A stretch of 64,000 bases of DNA, from positions 186,001-250,000 of the forward strand of contig NZ_NRSD01000003.1 in assembly GCF_016583985.1 (NCBI RefSeq), in the 5' to 3' direction. Below the pieces are notes generated by a model. That model was given only the letters and a program-made list of their open reading frames with translations, made no database searches and had not been told where the DNA came from. Made by a program: the position numbers and the translations under genes. The number at the start of each line of letters is the position of its first letter. Within the stretch, counting starts at the first letter, position 1. The stretch comes from Thiocapsa imhoffii. Its GTDB lineage: Bacteria > Pseudomonadota > Gammaproteobacteria > Chromatiales > Chromatiaceae. Below, piece by piece: positions 1 to 8,854 of the stretch.

Positions 1-1
1 C

Positions 2-2305
2 AACTCGGCCCGTGCGACCAAGGGTGCCGATATCGAGGAGACAGCCCTCAATACCAATCTCGAGGCGGCCGACGAGATCGCGCGCCAACTGCGCCTGCGC
101 GACCTCGGTGGATTGTTCGTGATCGACTTTATCGACATGACGCCGCCGAAGAATCAGCGGGAGGTTGAGAACCGCCTGCGCGACGCGCTCAAACACGACC
201 GGGCACGCGTGCAGGTCGCGCGCATCTCCCGCTTCGGCTTGTTGGAGATGTCACGGCAGCGCTTACGTCCATCGCTTGGTGAATCGAGTCAGCAGGTCTG
301 CCCGCGTTGTAAGGGGCAAGGGACGATCCGCGGCGTCGAATCGCTCGCCTTGTCGATCCTGCGGATCGTCGAGGAAGAGGCGATGAAGGAGAATACGCTA
401 CGCATCGTCGCTCAATTGCCGGTCAGCGTTGCAACCTTCCTACTCAACGAAAAGCGCCGCGGCATCCTCGAAATCGAACAGCGCCAAGAGGTCGAAGTCC
501 TGCTGTTGCCGAACGAGTATCTGGAAACCCCCGACTACCAGATCGAACGCATCCGGACGCAAGATTCGGTCAAGCTCGCCGCGGATCAGGCGAGCTACCA
601 GATGACCGCTCCGCCGGCAGCCGTCGGGACTCCGTTCTACGCGAAACTCGGTCATCCCGTCCAAGCCGAGGAGCCGGCGGTGAAACAGGTTTCACCGGCC
701 ACCCCCGCACCCGCGCCACAACCACGCTGGACCGCAACCACGCCCACGGCATCGTCGCCGCCGCTCGAAGGGCGTCGCGGTGAAACCGAAAGCCTGCTCA
801 AACGGATCTGGACGGGCCTCTTCACCTCACGTCAGGTCGAGTCCCCAGCGGCAATCACGCCGCCAGCAACGGGGCTGCAACCGGGAGGAACGGAGTCGAC
901 CACGCGACGCGCGCACGAACCCGGACAACCACCAGCGCACGGGCGCCAAGCAGAGACCAGCCATGGCGAACGCCGGGGTACGGGCGGTGCCCATGCGACA
1001 CGCCGTGATCCGGCAGCGGAGCGCCCCCGGCCTGATTCCGCACGCGGTCCGCGCCCAGCGCCCGAATCGGGGGGGCGTTCGGAGTCGGTGCGAGGCGGTC
1101 GTCAGGATCCCACGCGCGAGGACCTCGACCGCGACGAACGCGGTGCCACTGACACCCCTGCAGAGGGCGATGAGCAGGCTCAGAGCCGGCGCAGCGGCGA
1201 ATCCCGCTCGCGACGCAGTGGATCGCGTGGACGCGGCCGGCGCGGTGCGGGCCTCGGCGAGGGACGTCGCGACCAGGAGTCCGCCCGCCCGGATGCACAG
1301 GGTGAGGTCGCGGACGCAACCAGCTCGCAGCGGGACCTCGAGGAGGGATCGGCGACGGCGCCTGAACCTGCCCGCGCGGCGACCGCCGTGGTACCTGCAA
1401 GCGCCCATGCCCTGATGCTGACCTCATCCGACCTGACCGCGGAACGCTCGCCAGTCGAGCGACCGACGGGAACCTCGGCGTCAACCGCGGACAGGGGACA
1501 TTCCCGGCCGCCACGAGGGCGTTCGGACGGTCCAGCGGAGGACGCGAGCCACCAAGATGTGGCGAACGAGCCAGAGCCAGCCCCCACGCCCTCGGACGAT
1601 GATGCGTTGAGCGCCGAACGGCCTCGTTCATCGCGCCGCCGCCGCGGCGGACGCAATCGACGGCGCTCGACGTCCGCGGCGGAGACCCGTGATGGGGATG
1701 GGTCCTCCCAGGAGACCCTCGAACCCGTCGTGCAGCAGGATCAGTCCGCGTCCCGGCACCAGGGCGAAGATGACGGCGACGGCACCGAACCCGCGAACCG
1801 GACCCGCGCAACCACCACCGCGGCGGGTGAATGGACCCAGGCACCACGCCCGCGGCGCGGTTCCAACCACACGGCGGAGACAGCCCAGTCCAGCGCGCCG
1901 AGCGACGCCGCGCAAGCGGTGCAACAGTCTGAGCCGGAACGTTTCCAGCCTAGCGATCGGAGCGGCCGACCCGCGACCGACGAGCACTCAGAGTCGGTCC
2001 AGGAGCGCCCAAGGGAGACCTTGGCCACGCCAATCCCGGACCCTCCGTCCGCGCCGATCCCGCCACCGACGACCGCGACCGTCGCCCCGGCAACTCCACA
2101 GCCCACGCAGGCTCCAGAGCCGCCGGCGCCCTCCCGCGACACGACCGGTGACGATCCGGGCGGCGCGGTCGCGAAACCGCACGCGCACGCGTCGGGCGAA
2201 ACCACGCCCCATCGATCCGCCGAACAAGTCTCAACGCCAGAGCCGTCCGCCAGTTCACTGGCCGTGCCCGCTCAGGACCCAGCCGAGCCCAAGGGCGGTT
2301 TCTGA
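2..2305 (+). CDS. rne: Ribonuclease E (rne), 5' end outside window
   Basis: This is the distal two thirds of the single-strand endoribonuclease that initiates mRNA decay and rRNA/tRNA processing and scaffolds the degradosome. The frame is open from base 2, so the start lies upstream. The first residues match the RNase E catalytic DNase I-like region (DIEETALNTNLEAADEI, then RDLGGLFVIDFIDM, whose first Asp corresponds to a Mg-binding residue). The Zn-link follows as CPRCKGQG near base 300, then the small domain. From about base 620 the remaining 560 residues are low-complexity, rich in Arg, Pro, Glu, Ser and Thr, as expected for the disordered C-terminal scaffold, with arginine-rich patches that probably bind RNA. 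Such tails diverge quickly, so partner-binding sites cannot be named. Convergent with the phosphatase gene downstream. Confidence 0.96.
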   Translation, partial: NSARATKGADIEETALNTNLEAADEIARQLRLRDLGGLFVIDFIDMTPPKNQREVENRLRDALKHDRARVQVARISRFGLLEMSRQRLRPSLGESSQQVCPRCKGQGTIRGVESLALSILRIVEEEAMKENTLRIVAQLPVSVATFLLNEKRRGILEIEQRQEVEVLLLPNEYLETPDYQIERIRTQDSVKLAADQASYQMTAPPAAVGTPFYAKLGHPVQAEEPAVKQVSPATPAPAPQPRWTATTPTASSPPLEGRRGETESLLKRIWTGLFTSRQVESPAAITPPATGLQPGGTESTTRRAHEPGQPPAHGRQAETSHGERRGTGGAHATRRDPAAERPRPDSARGPRPAPESGGRSESVRGGRQDPTREDLDRDERGATDTPAEGDEQAQSRRSGESRSRRSGSRGRGRRGAGLGEGRRDQESARPDAQGEVADATSSQRDLEEGSATAPEPARAATAVVPASAHALMLTSSDLTAERSPVERPTGTSASTADRGHSRPPRGRSDGPAEDASHQDVANEPEPAPTPSDDDALSAERPRSSRRRRGGRNRRRSTSAAETRDGDGSSQETLEPVVQQDQSASRHQGEDDGDGTEPANRTRATTTAAGEWTQAPRPRRGSNHTAETAQSSAPSDAAQAVQQSEPERFQPSDRSGRPATDEHSESVQERPRETLATPIPDPPSAPIPPPTTATVAPATPQPTQAPEPPAPSRDTTGDDPGGAVAKPHAHASGETTPHRSAEQVSTPEPSASSLAVPAQDPAEPKGGF

Positions 2306-2402
2306 ACCGGCAACCGCCGGTGCGCGGGCATCCCCAGGCGGCTGACCGTCGTGCCCTACTCTTAGGGTGCGGGATCGACAGCCGCCGCGATTGCCGGAGC
2401 CT

Positions 2403-2951
2403 TCAACGCAAGCGCGGCATGAGGTCTTCGAGCAATCCGAGCGCCGCGGCCTCGACCAGATCGAACACCTGATCAAATCCCTGCTGTCCGCCATAGTAGG
2501 GATCCGGGACATCGAGGATCCGGAAGTCCGGAGCAAACTCGAGGAAGCGCCGCAGCTTCGTCTCCATCCCGCGCGGACACAGCCGCTGCAAGCTGCGGTA
2601 GTTCTCCTGATCCATTGCCAGAACATAGTCAAAGCGTTCGAAATCCGTCCGTGTGGCCACCCGCGCACGCAGGTCCGAGATATCGATGCCCCGCTGCAAC
2701 GCCGTCTCGCGTGCGCGCCGATCCGGGGGATCACCAACATGATAGGCGTGGGTGCCGGCCGAATCGATCAGGATCCGATCGGCATATCCACGCTCGTTCA
2801 CGAGTTGGCGAAAGACCCCATGCGCCGTGGGAGAGCGACAGATATTCCCCATGCAAACGAACAGCACGGCAAGGGGTGGTGACAGGTCCCGCTCCACTCG
2901 CCGCATGCTCGCCGTGGCCGGCCCCGATTCATCTGGTTTCACTTCATTCAT
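2403..2951 (-). CDS. Low-molecular-weight protein-tyrosine phosphatase
   Basis: This is a cytoplasmic LMW-PTP (182 aa) of the arsenate-reductase-like fold, expected to remove phosphate from tyrosine-phosphorylated proteins. The P-loop C-X5-R-S is present as CMGNICRS, and the general-acid loop is DPYYGG with the Asp and the paired tyrosines of the family. The open frame extends to 3011. I chose the ATG at 2951 because GAGGT sits five bases upstream; an internal ATG at 2906 is possible and gives a more typical short N-terminus. In enterics this family (Wzb, Etp) partners a tyrosine autokinase in capsule export, but no kinase or polysaccharide gene is nearby, so the substrate is unknown. It is transcribed towards rne and away from the SPOR gene. 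Confidence 0.9.
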   Translation of the reverse strand: MNEVKPDESGPATASMRRVERDLSPPLAVLFVCMGNICRSPTAHGVFRQLVNERGYADRILIDSAGTHAYHVGDPPDRRARETALQRGIDISDLRARVATRTDFERFDYVLAMDQENYRSLQRLCPRGMETKLRRFLEFAPDFRILDVPDPYYGGQQGFDQVFDLVEAAALGLLEDLMPRLR

Positions 2952-3329
2952 CTCGGACCTCGATCCGCCGAACACCGTTCGGGCTGGTATGATAGACCTT
3001 GCATTGGGCAATGTTCGGCCCGTTAGACGGTTGGCGCAACCCAGACGGGCACCATTTAAGACGCTTCACGTGCGGCTCGCATCGCGTTCAACAGACGGCC
3101 GTACCACGGAGTGACCCATCGCGAAGCAGTGCGACAGCCACAGCGCTCAGTGCTCCGAGCGCGCCCGCGCTGGATGCAACGGCGATCCAGCCAGGACCTG
3201 TGTACCTCGGTCTGCGTCGCACATGGCTTGCCTGGGCCTGTTGACGAGAGCCCGCCCCTGTCGGCGGACTCAAATCGCGCGCCCGGTCCTGGACGTCCGA
3301 TCCCGCAGCCGCAATCGAGAGCATCAAAC
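2952..3329. other. Divergent intergenic region, no gene seen
   Basis: This 378-base stretch separates the phosphatase from the SPOR-domain gene and must hold both promoters. An extended -10 like element (TGGTATGAT, 2985-2993) points rightwards, but I see no good -35 hexamer at the right distance. The SPOR reading frame stays open back to 3111, but that extension is Arg/Pro rich and looks non-coding. Confidence 0.4.
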
Positions 3330-4766
3330 ATGGACAACACGCCTGACACTACCTCCTCATTAGCCGAACGGGTCGCCTTGCTCACGCGACTCGTCGCGCG
3401 GCAGCGCAACGATTATCAGGATCTCGAAACCAAACTGGTGGCGCGTATCGGCGACGTCGACGACGACCGGCGCTTGACTAGCAATCGCATGCAGCGCGCT
3501 CTACAGACCCATCATGATGAGATCGAGGCACGCCTGAGGAAACAAGCCGCAATCTTCGCGGCCATTCTGATCTTGATCACATTACTGATCGGGTTGGCAT
3601 CCTTCTACGCCTACAGCCGGTTAGACGAGGCGCGGCAGGAGTTGATCACGACCCGCGCCCAACTCGGGGGCGACGACGAACGTCTGGCCGCGATCTCGGC
3701 ACAGAACGCAGCCATCGAGGCAAGCCTGGCGGGGCTGCGTGGGTCCATTGCCCTCTTGTCCCAATCCATTGAACGACTCAAGACGGTGCCCCCCGCACCA
3801 AGCGAGCGCGAAGACGCCGCACCGGAATCGCCTGATCTCCAAACGCCGAGCACGGATACCGCGAACATCCTCAGCGGGCGCGAGCCCCTGCTGAGTCCAC
3901 CCGCAGACGACCTCGAGGACCAGCGCGTTGAGACAGCGCCTCCCGCGGATCCACAGCGCACCGCCGAAGAGGCAAGGCCCGCGCCGGCAGAGGATGGAAG
4001 CACAGCCTCTGGCACACTCTCCACCGAGCCTCCGGGCACTGCCGCGACACCGGAGCGTCCCACCCCATTCACGGCACCGCCTGACCAGGACGCTGATCCA
4101 ACAGCACCCGTGGCCGCAACGGCGCGCGATGCCGTGGAACAGGCCCTGGAGGAACCTGAACCGACTGAGGCTCCCGCACGCCCTGATGAGGATTCAGTAG
4201 AACCTGATCCAGAGACGCCGACCCGCGAACCGGCCGCACCCACACCACCGCCAGACACCGCCGCGGCGGTGCCGGAATCCGCTACGAGCGCGCTCGTGCC
4301 GCCCGCTGACACGACCACCACTGAATCCGACATCAGCGACTCCGACCCCAGTGAATCGGACACCATTGAAGAGCAGCGCGACGCGCCAGCGATAGTCGCC
4401 CCCTCGACGCCCGAGGTGGCTCCCGAGCGACCCGGGGCGGACACAAGCGAGCCGCCGCATGCGCGGATCATGGAGGAACTCCAGCAGGTCGGAAACGACA
4501 ACCACGCACTGCAATTGATCGGCTTCCATTCCCTCGATTCCTTGCTTGACTTTGCCCAACGCGAAGCGCTGCCGGAGCGCGTCTATTTTCGCGAAGAGAG
4601 TTTTCAGGGCCGCCCCTGGTACGTTCTGATCCACAGTTTGCACCCGGCGCGTGCCGCCGCGGTCGGCGCGCAAGAGGAACTCCCGGACACCTTGGCGCTG
4701 CTCGATCTCTGGATCCGTCCTCTCCCTCCCGAGACCCAACTAGGCATCATCGAGATCACGCGCTGA
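3330..4766 (+). CDS. DamX-like SPOR-domain inner membrane protein
   Basis: This is a single-pass membrane protein (478 aa) with a short cytoplasmic segment, one transmembrane helix around residues 70-92 (AAIFAAILILITLLIGLASF), a long Pro/Ala/Glu/Thr-rich linker, and a C-terminal module of about 80 residues. That module looks like a SPOR domain, with the stretches LQLIGFHSLDSL and GRPWYVLIHSLHP matching the pattern of E. coli DamX. SPOR domains bind denuded glycan strands at the division septum, so a division role is likely by family. The frame is open upstream to 3111; the ATG at 3330 (MDNTPDTTSSLAERV) is preferred because the preceding residues look non-coding. The sucrose-phosphate synthase gene starts 31 bases downstream, so read-through transcription is possible. 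The SPOR call rests on pattern and architecture. Confidence 0.75.
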   Translation: MDNTPDTTSSLAERVALLTRLVARQRNDYQDLETKLVARIGDVDDDRRLTSNRMQRALQTHHDEIEARLRKQAAIFAAILILITLLIGLASFYAYSRLDEARQELITTRAQLGGDDERLAAISAQNAAIEASLAGLRGSIALLSQSIERLKTVPPAPSEREDAAPESPDLQTPSTDTANILSGREPLLSPPADDLEDQRVETAPPADPQRTAEEARPAPAEDGSTASGTLSTEPPGTAATPERPTPFTAPPDQDADPTAPVAATARDAVEQALEEPEPTEAPARPDEDSVEPDPETPTREPAAPTPPPDTAAAVPESATSALVPPADTTTTESDISDSDPSESDTIEEQRDAPAIVAPSTPEVAPERPGADTSEPPHARIMEELQQVGNDNHALQLIGFHSLDSLLDFAQREALPERVYFREESFQGRPWYVLIHSLHPARAAAVGAQEELPDTLALLDLWIRPLPPETQLGIIEITR

Positions 4767-4797
4767 GCGACGCTGCCGACCAACCCAGGGCCCCCCT

Positions 4798-6966
4798 ATG
4801 TATATCCTCCTGTTGAGTATTCACGGACTGATTCGCTGGCATGAACTCGAACTCGGGCGTGACGCGGATACGGGTGGCCAAACCAAGTATGTGGTCGACC
4901 TCGCGCGCGCACTCGCCGAACGCGACGACGTCACGCAAGTGGATCTCGTGACCCGCCGGGTCGTCGACCCCGCGGTCAGCACCGATTATGCCCAACCGCT
5001 CGAGCGCCTGAATGACAAGGCCCGGATCCTGCGCATTGATGCCGGCCCCGAGGAATACCTCCCCAAGGAGCAACTCTGGGATCATCTCGACGCCTTCGTC
5101 GACAATCTCACCACCTGGCTGCATGATGCCGGACGCTGGCCGAGTATCATTCACAGCCATTACGCCGATGCCGGATATGTCGGTGTACGCCTTTCCAACC
5201 TCGCCGGCATCCCCCTGGTGCACACGGGCCACTCACTGGGACGAGACAAACGTCAACGCTTGCTCGCGGCGGGGCTCGAGGGGCCGCAGATTGACGCGCG
5301 TTACAACATGGTCCGACGGATCGAGGCGGAGGAGTTGGTTCTCGGCACCGCGGAACTCGTCATCACCAGCACCCACAATGAGATCGAAGCGCAGTACGCC
5401 CTCTACGACTACTATCACCCGGAGCGGATGGTTGTCATTCCACCGGGAACCGACCTGGTGCAGTTTCACCCACCGGCTGATGACGCCGGGCCGATCCCCT
5501 TCGGCGAGGAGGTCGAGCGTTTCCTGGATGATCCAACCAAGCCGCTCATCCTGGCCCTGTCGCGCGCCGATCACCGCAAGAATATCGTCGCGCTCATCGA
5601 AGCGTTCGGTGAATCGAAACACCTTCAATCACTCGCCAACCTCCTCATCATTGCGGGCAATCGCAACGATATTCGCGATCTCGACGAAGGGGCGAGAACT
5701 GTTCTGACCGAGATCTTGCTGACGATCGACGCCTATGACCTCTATGGCAAGATCGCCGTTCCGAAACACCATAGTGCCGATGATGTCCCCGAGATTTATC
5801 GGCTTGCCGCATCCTCCGGCGGTGTCTTCATCAACCCCGCGCTCACCGAACCCTTTGGTCTAACCCTGCTGGAAGCGGCGGCGAGCGGGCTGCCGCTGGT
5901 GGCGACCGAGAATGGCGGTCCCGTCGACATCATTGGCAACTGCCGCAACGGTCTGCTCGTCGACCCACTCGATCGCGAGGCGATGGCCGCGGCCTTGATC
6001 CGCGTTCTCAGCGATGCGGACTTCCGCCAGGGACTGATCCGTCAGGGGCTCGCGGGCGTGCGAGAACGCTATTCCTGGCACGCCCACGCGGCCAGTTATC
6101 GTGATCGGATTGCCCCCTTGACGAAACGGGCCGACCCCATCCCAAGCACGCCACCCTTGCGGCGACGGCTCATCTATCGCGATCGCGCGCTCTTCACCGA
6201 TCTCGATCAAAGCCTCTTGGGCAACCTCGAGGGGGTGCAGCGCTTCACGCAGATGATGCGCGAGAACAAACGTTGCTCGAACTTCGGCATTGCCACCGGA
6301 CGCCGGCTCGATGCCTTGCTCACCGAGTTGAAACGGCATGGCATCCCAGTGCCGGATGTCATGATCACCAGCCTCGGCACCGAGATCCACTACAGCGCCG
6401 CTTTGGTGGTCGACGATTTCTGGAGCGACCATGTGGACTATCTGTGGAAGCCACAGATGGTGCGACGCACGCTGGAGGGCATCCCCGGACTCGTGCCACA
6501 AGGCCGGGCCGAGCAGAGCCGTTTCAAGATTGCGTATCACTATGACCCCACGGTCGCACCTCCGCTCGATGAGATCATGACCCTCTTGCGCACCCGCGAC
6601 CTGTCGGTCAACGTGATCCATGCCTTCGGCCAATTCCTCGATGTGGTCCCCATCCGCGCCTCCAAGGGCCAGGCATTACGGTATGTCGCGCATCGCTTCG
6701 GCATTCCCCTCGAGCACATCCTGGTCGCGGGAGGCTCGGGCGCCGATGAGGACATGATGCGCGGCAACACCCTCGCCGTGGTGGTCGCCAATCGACACCA
6801 CGAGGAACTCTCGCAGCTGGTCGAAATGGATAACATCTATTTCGCCCAAGCCTCTCACGCCCTCGGCATCCTCGAAGCGATCGAGCATTACGATTTCTTC
6901 GGCGCGTGCGTGGTCCCCGCTCGCCCGCTCGAGGCGATGGCTGACGGCATCCCGGAGTCTGACTGA
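4798..6966 (+). CDS. sps: Sucrose-phosphate synthase with C-terminal HAD domain
   Basis: This 722-residue enzyme joins UDP-glucose (or another NDP-glucose) and fructose-6-phosphate to give sucrose-6-phosphate. The N-terminal part is a GT-B glycosyltransferase of family 4: GRDADTGGQTKYVVDLARAL near residue 21, HSHYADAGYVG, HTGHSLGRDK, and the nucleotide-sugar site PALTEPFGLTLLEAAASG. From about residue 462 a HAD-type, sucrose-phosphatase-like domain follows. Its motif I keeps both aspartates (D468 and D470 in FTDLDQS), but the last motif reads GGSGADED (645-652), without the first Asp of the GDSGND seen in the separate phosphatase next door. The fused domain may therefore be structural or regulatory. 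It is the first gene of the sucrose cluster; spp follows eight bases after the stop. Confidence 0.93.
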   Translation: MYILLLSIHGLIRWHELELGRDADTGGQTKYVVDLARALAERDDVTQVDLVTRRVVDPAVSTDYAQPLERLNDKARILRIDAGPEEYLPKEQLWDHLDAFVDNLTTWLHDAGRWPSIIHSHYADAGYVGVRLSNLAGIPLVHTGHSLGRDKRQRLLAAGLEGPQIDARYNMVRRIEAEELVLGTAELVITSTHNEIEAQYALYDYYHPERMVVIPPGTDLVQFHPPADDAGPIPFGEEVERFLDDPTKPLILALSRADHRKNIVALIEAFGESKHLQSLANLLIIAGNRNDIRDLDEGARTVLTEILLTIDAYDLYGKIAVPKHHSADDVPEIYRLAASSGGVFINPALTEPFGLTLLEAAASGLPLVATENGGPVDIIGNCRNGLLVDPLDREAMAAALIRVLSDADFRQGLIRQGLAGVRERYSWHAHAASYRDRIAPLTKRADPIPSTPPLRRRLIYRDRALFTDLDQSLLGNLEGVQRFTQMMRENKRCSNFGIATGRRLDALLTELKRHGIPVPDVMITSLGTEIHYSAALVVDDFWSDHVDYLWKPQMVRRTLEGIPGLVPQGRAEQSRFKIAYHYDPTVAPPLDEIMTLLRTRDLSVNVIHAFGQFLDVVPIRASKGQALRYVAHRFGIPLEHILVAGGSGADEDMMRGNTLAVVVANRHHEELSQLVEMDNIYFAQASHALGILEAIEHYDFFGACVVPARPLEAMADGIPESD

Positions 6967-6974
6967 CAACGCGT

Positions 6975-7832
6975 ATGACACCACCACTCCTCCTGTGCAC
7001 GGATCTCGACCGGACGCTCATTCCCAATGGCAGCGAACGCGAATCACCGGATGCACGACCACGTTTTCGACGTTTCGTTGCCAACCCCCAGGTGACACTT
7101 GTCTATGTCACGGGCCGTCATGAGGCGCTCGTGCGCAAGGCCATCGCTGAGTACGACTTGCCCACGCCGGATTTCGTCATTTGCGATGTGGGAACGAGTC
7201 TCTATCACGTCACCCACAACGCCTGGCAACCCGTCACGGCCTGGCGTGACGCGATTGCACCGGACTGGGCGGGGCAGTCTGCCGCGCGCTTCATCGAGGT
7301 CTTCGCCGACCTGACGGAATTGCGTCTGCAGGAGCCCGAGCGTCAGGGTCGGTTCAAGCTGAGCTACGAAACGCCGTGTGAACTCGATGTGGATCAACTC
7401 AAGGAAAGACTTCAGCAACGTCTCGCGCCCTTGCACGTCAAGGCCAGCCTGATCTGGAGTATCGACGAAGCGGCCGGGGTCGGACTGCTCGACGTTCTCC
7501 CGGCCTCTGCCACCAAGTTCCACGCCGTGGACTTCCTGATGCGGCGCCTCGGTCATGACCATGACACCACCGTCTTCGCGGGCGACAGCGGGAACGATCT
7601 CGAGGTTCTCATCAGCCCGATCCCCGCCGTCCTGGTCGCTAATGGACATCCCGAGGTCCGCGCCGAGGCCCAGAAACGCGCCGTGGCGCTGGGCTTGAGC
7701 GACCGACTCTACTGCGCACGTGGCGATTGGTCCGGCATGAACGGACATTACAGCGCCGGGATCCTTGAGGGGATCGCCCATTTCCGCCCCGACCTCACTC
7801 CGGCCTTGACAGCCACTGCCGAGGCGCGTTGA
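6975..7832 (+). CDS. spp: Sucrose-phosphate phosphatase (HAD family)
   Basis: This 285-residue stand-alone HAD phosphatase is expected to hydrolyse sucrose-6-phosphate to sucrose, pulling the upstream synthase reaction forward. All HAD landmarks are present: D10-L-D12-R-T (motif I), the YVTGRH motif II, a conserved lysine region, and motif IV as AGDSGNDLEVL with D204 and D208. The ATG lies eight bases after the sps stop, so the two are almost certainly cotranscribed and possibly translationally coupled. The fructokinase follows after 39 bases. Length and motif order fit the S6PP family of cyanobacteria and methylotrophs. Confidence 0.92.
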   Translation: MTPPLLLCTDLDRTLIPNGSERESPDARPRFRRFVANPQVTLVYVTGRHEALVRKAIAEYDLPTPDFVICDVGTSLYHVTHNAWQPVTAWRDAIAPDWAGQSAARFIEVFADLTELRLQEPERQGRFKLSYETPCELDVDQLKERLQQRLAPLHVKASLIWSIDEAAGVGLLDVLPASATKFHAVDFLMRRLGHDHDTTVFAGDSGNDLEVLISPIPAVLVANGHPEVRAEAQKRAVALGLSDRLYCARGDWSGMNGHYSAGILEGIAHFRPDLTPALTATAEAR

Positions 7833-7871
7833 GGCCGCACGCACGCAGGCCACCCGCTCTGGAGAAGATGC

Positions 7872-8774
7872 ATGCCCGATCATCCGATCGACCCACTGAA
7901 CGTCGATATCTTTGGTGAAGTCCTCTTCGACTGTTTCCCCGACGGCAGACGTGTCCTCGGCGGTGCCCCATTCAATGTGGCTTGGCATCTGCGTGCCTTT
8001 GGCGCCGCGCCACGGTTGATCAGCGCCGTGGGCGACGACGCCGACGGCATGCAAGTCCGACGCGCCATGCAGCAGTGGCGAATGGACACAAGCGGACTGC
8101 AAACCGACCCCAACCACCCCACGGGCGCGGTCCGCGTCCGCCTCGAGCAGGGCGAGCCCAGCTACGAGATTATCCCGGACCGTGCCTTCGATCACATCCG
8201 GCCACCCGAGCGGCCCTCGAGTGCGCCCGTGCTCTATCATGGCACCCTCGCCCTGCGCCGCCCGACCTCGGCGAATGCGTTACAAGGTCTGCGCGAAACG
8301 GCCCCGGGCATGCGCTTCCTCGATGTCAATTTACGCGATCCTTGGTGGTCACTCGAACAGACGCGGGACTTGCTGCAAGGTGCCCATTGGGTGAAGCTCA
8401 ACCGCGCGGAACTGAGTCTGCTGAGCGGACTCGCGGCAGCGAGCGAAACGGCTCTGCGCGAGCAGGCCGCGGTCTTTCTGCGGACCTACGCGTTGCGTGG
8501 ACTCGTCGTTACCCTCGGCAGCGAGGGTGCCCTGGCACTGAGCCGCGAACAGGCGCCCGTGCGGGTTGCACCAGAACCGTCCGCAGCGATCCAAGATACC
8601 GTCGGCGCGGGTGACGCCTTCGCCTCGGTCTTCATCCTCGGTCTTCTGCGTCAGTGGCCCCTCGAGAGCACACTCGAGCGGGCGCAGTCCTTCGCCTCGC
8701 GCATCGTGGAACAGCGTGGCGCAACCGCTGCCGACCCCGGCCTGTACGAGCCCTTTCTCGAGCGTTGGGAGTAA
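7872..8774 (+). CDS. fruK: Fructokinase, PfkB family
   Basis: This 300-residue ribokinase-family sugar kinase most likely makes fructose-6-phosphate from the fructose released when amylosucrase uses sucrose. The N-terminal signature GGAPFNVAWHLRAFG and the C-terminal anion-hole/catalytic motif DTVGAGDAF (D242-F250, base D248) are intact. The start ATG at 7872 is preceded by GGAGAAG; an overlapping out-of-frame ATG at 7868 is not used. Fructose is chosen as substrate from the gene order sps-spp-kinase-amylosucrase, the same as reported for the sucrose cluster of Methylomicrobium alcaliphilum. The symbol follows that usage and does not imply 1-phosphofructokinase. Confidence 0.87.
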   Translation: MPDHPIDPLNVDIFGEVLFDCFPDGRRVLGGAPFNVAWHLRAFGAAPRLISAVGDDADGMQVRRAMQQWRMDTSGLQTDPNHPTGAVRVRLEQGEPSYEIIPDRAFDHIRPPERPSSAPVLYHGTLALRRPTSANALQGLRETAPGMRFLDVNLRDPWWSLEQTRDLLQGAHWVKLNRAELSLLSGLAAASETALREQAAVFLRTYALRGLVVTLGSEGALALSREQAPVRVAPEPSAAIQDTVGAGDAFASVFILGLLRQWPLESTLERAQSFASRIVEQRGATAADPGLYEPFLERWE

Positions 8775-8854
8775 AGCGCGCGCGTGGCGAATGTCCTCTC
8801 CCACACCAACGCATCATTGAAAACCACCCATTTCGCCTAGGATCGGAAGCGCCG

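Noticed and set aside
855..1847. 330-codon minus-strand frame within rne
   Set aside because: Shadow of the low-complexity RNase E tail; composition is Arg/Pro/Gly repeats with no domain.
8654..8854. Upstream extension of the amylosucrase frame
   Set aside because: It overlaps the end of the fructokinase gene and is non-conserved Arg-rich text; the ATG at 8855 has a ribosome site and starts the amylosucrase-like sequence.
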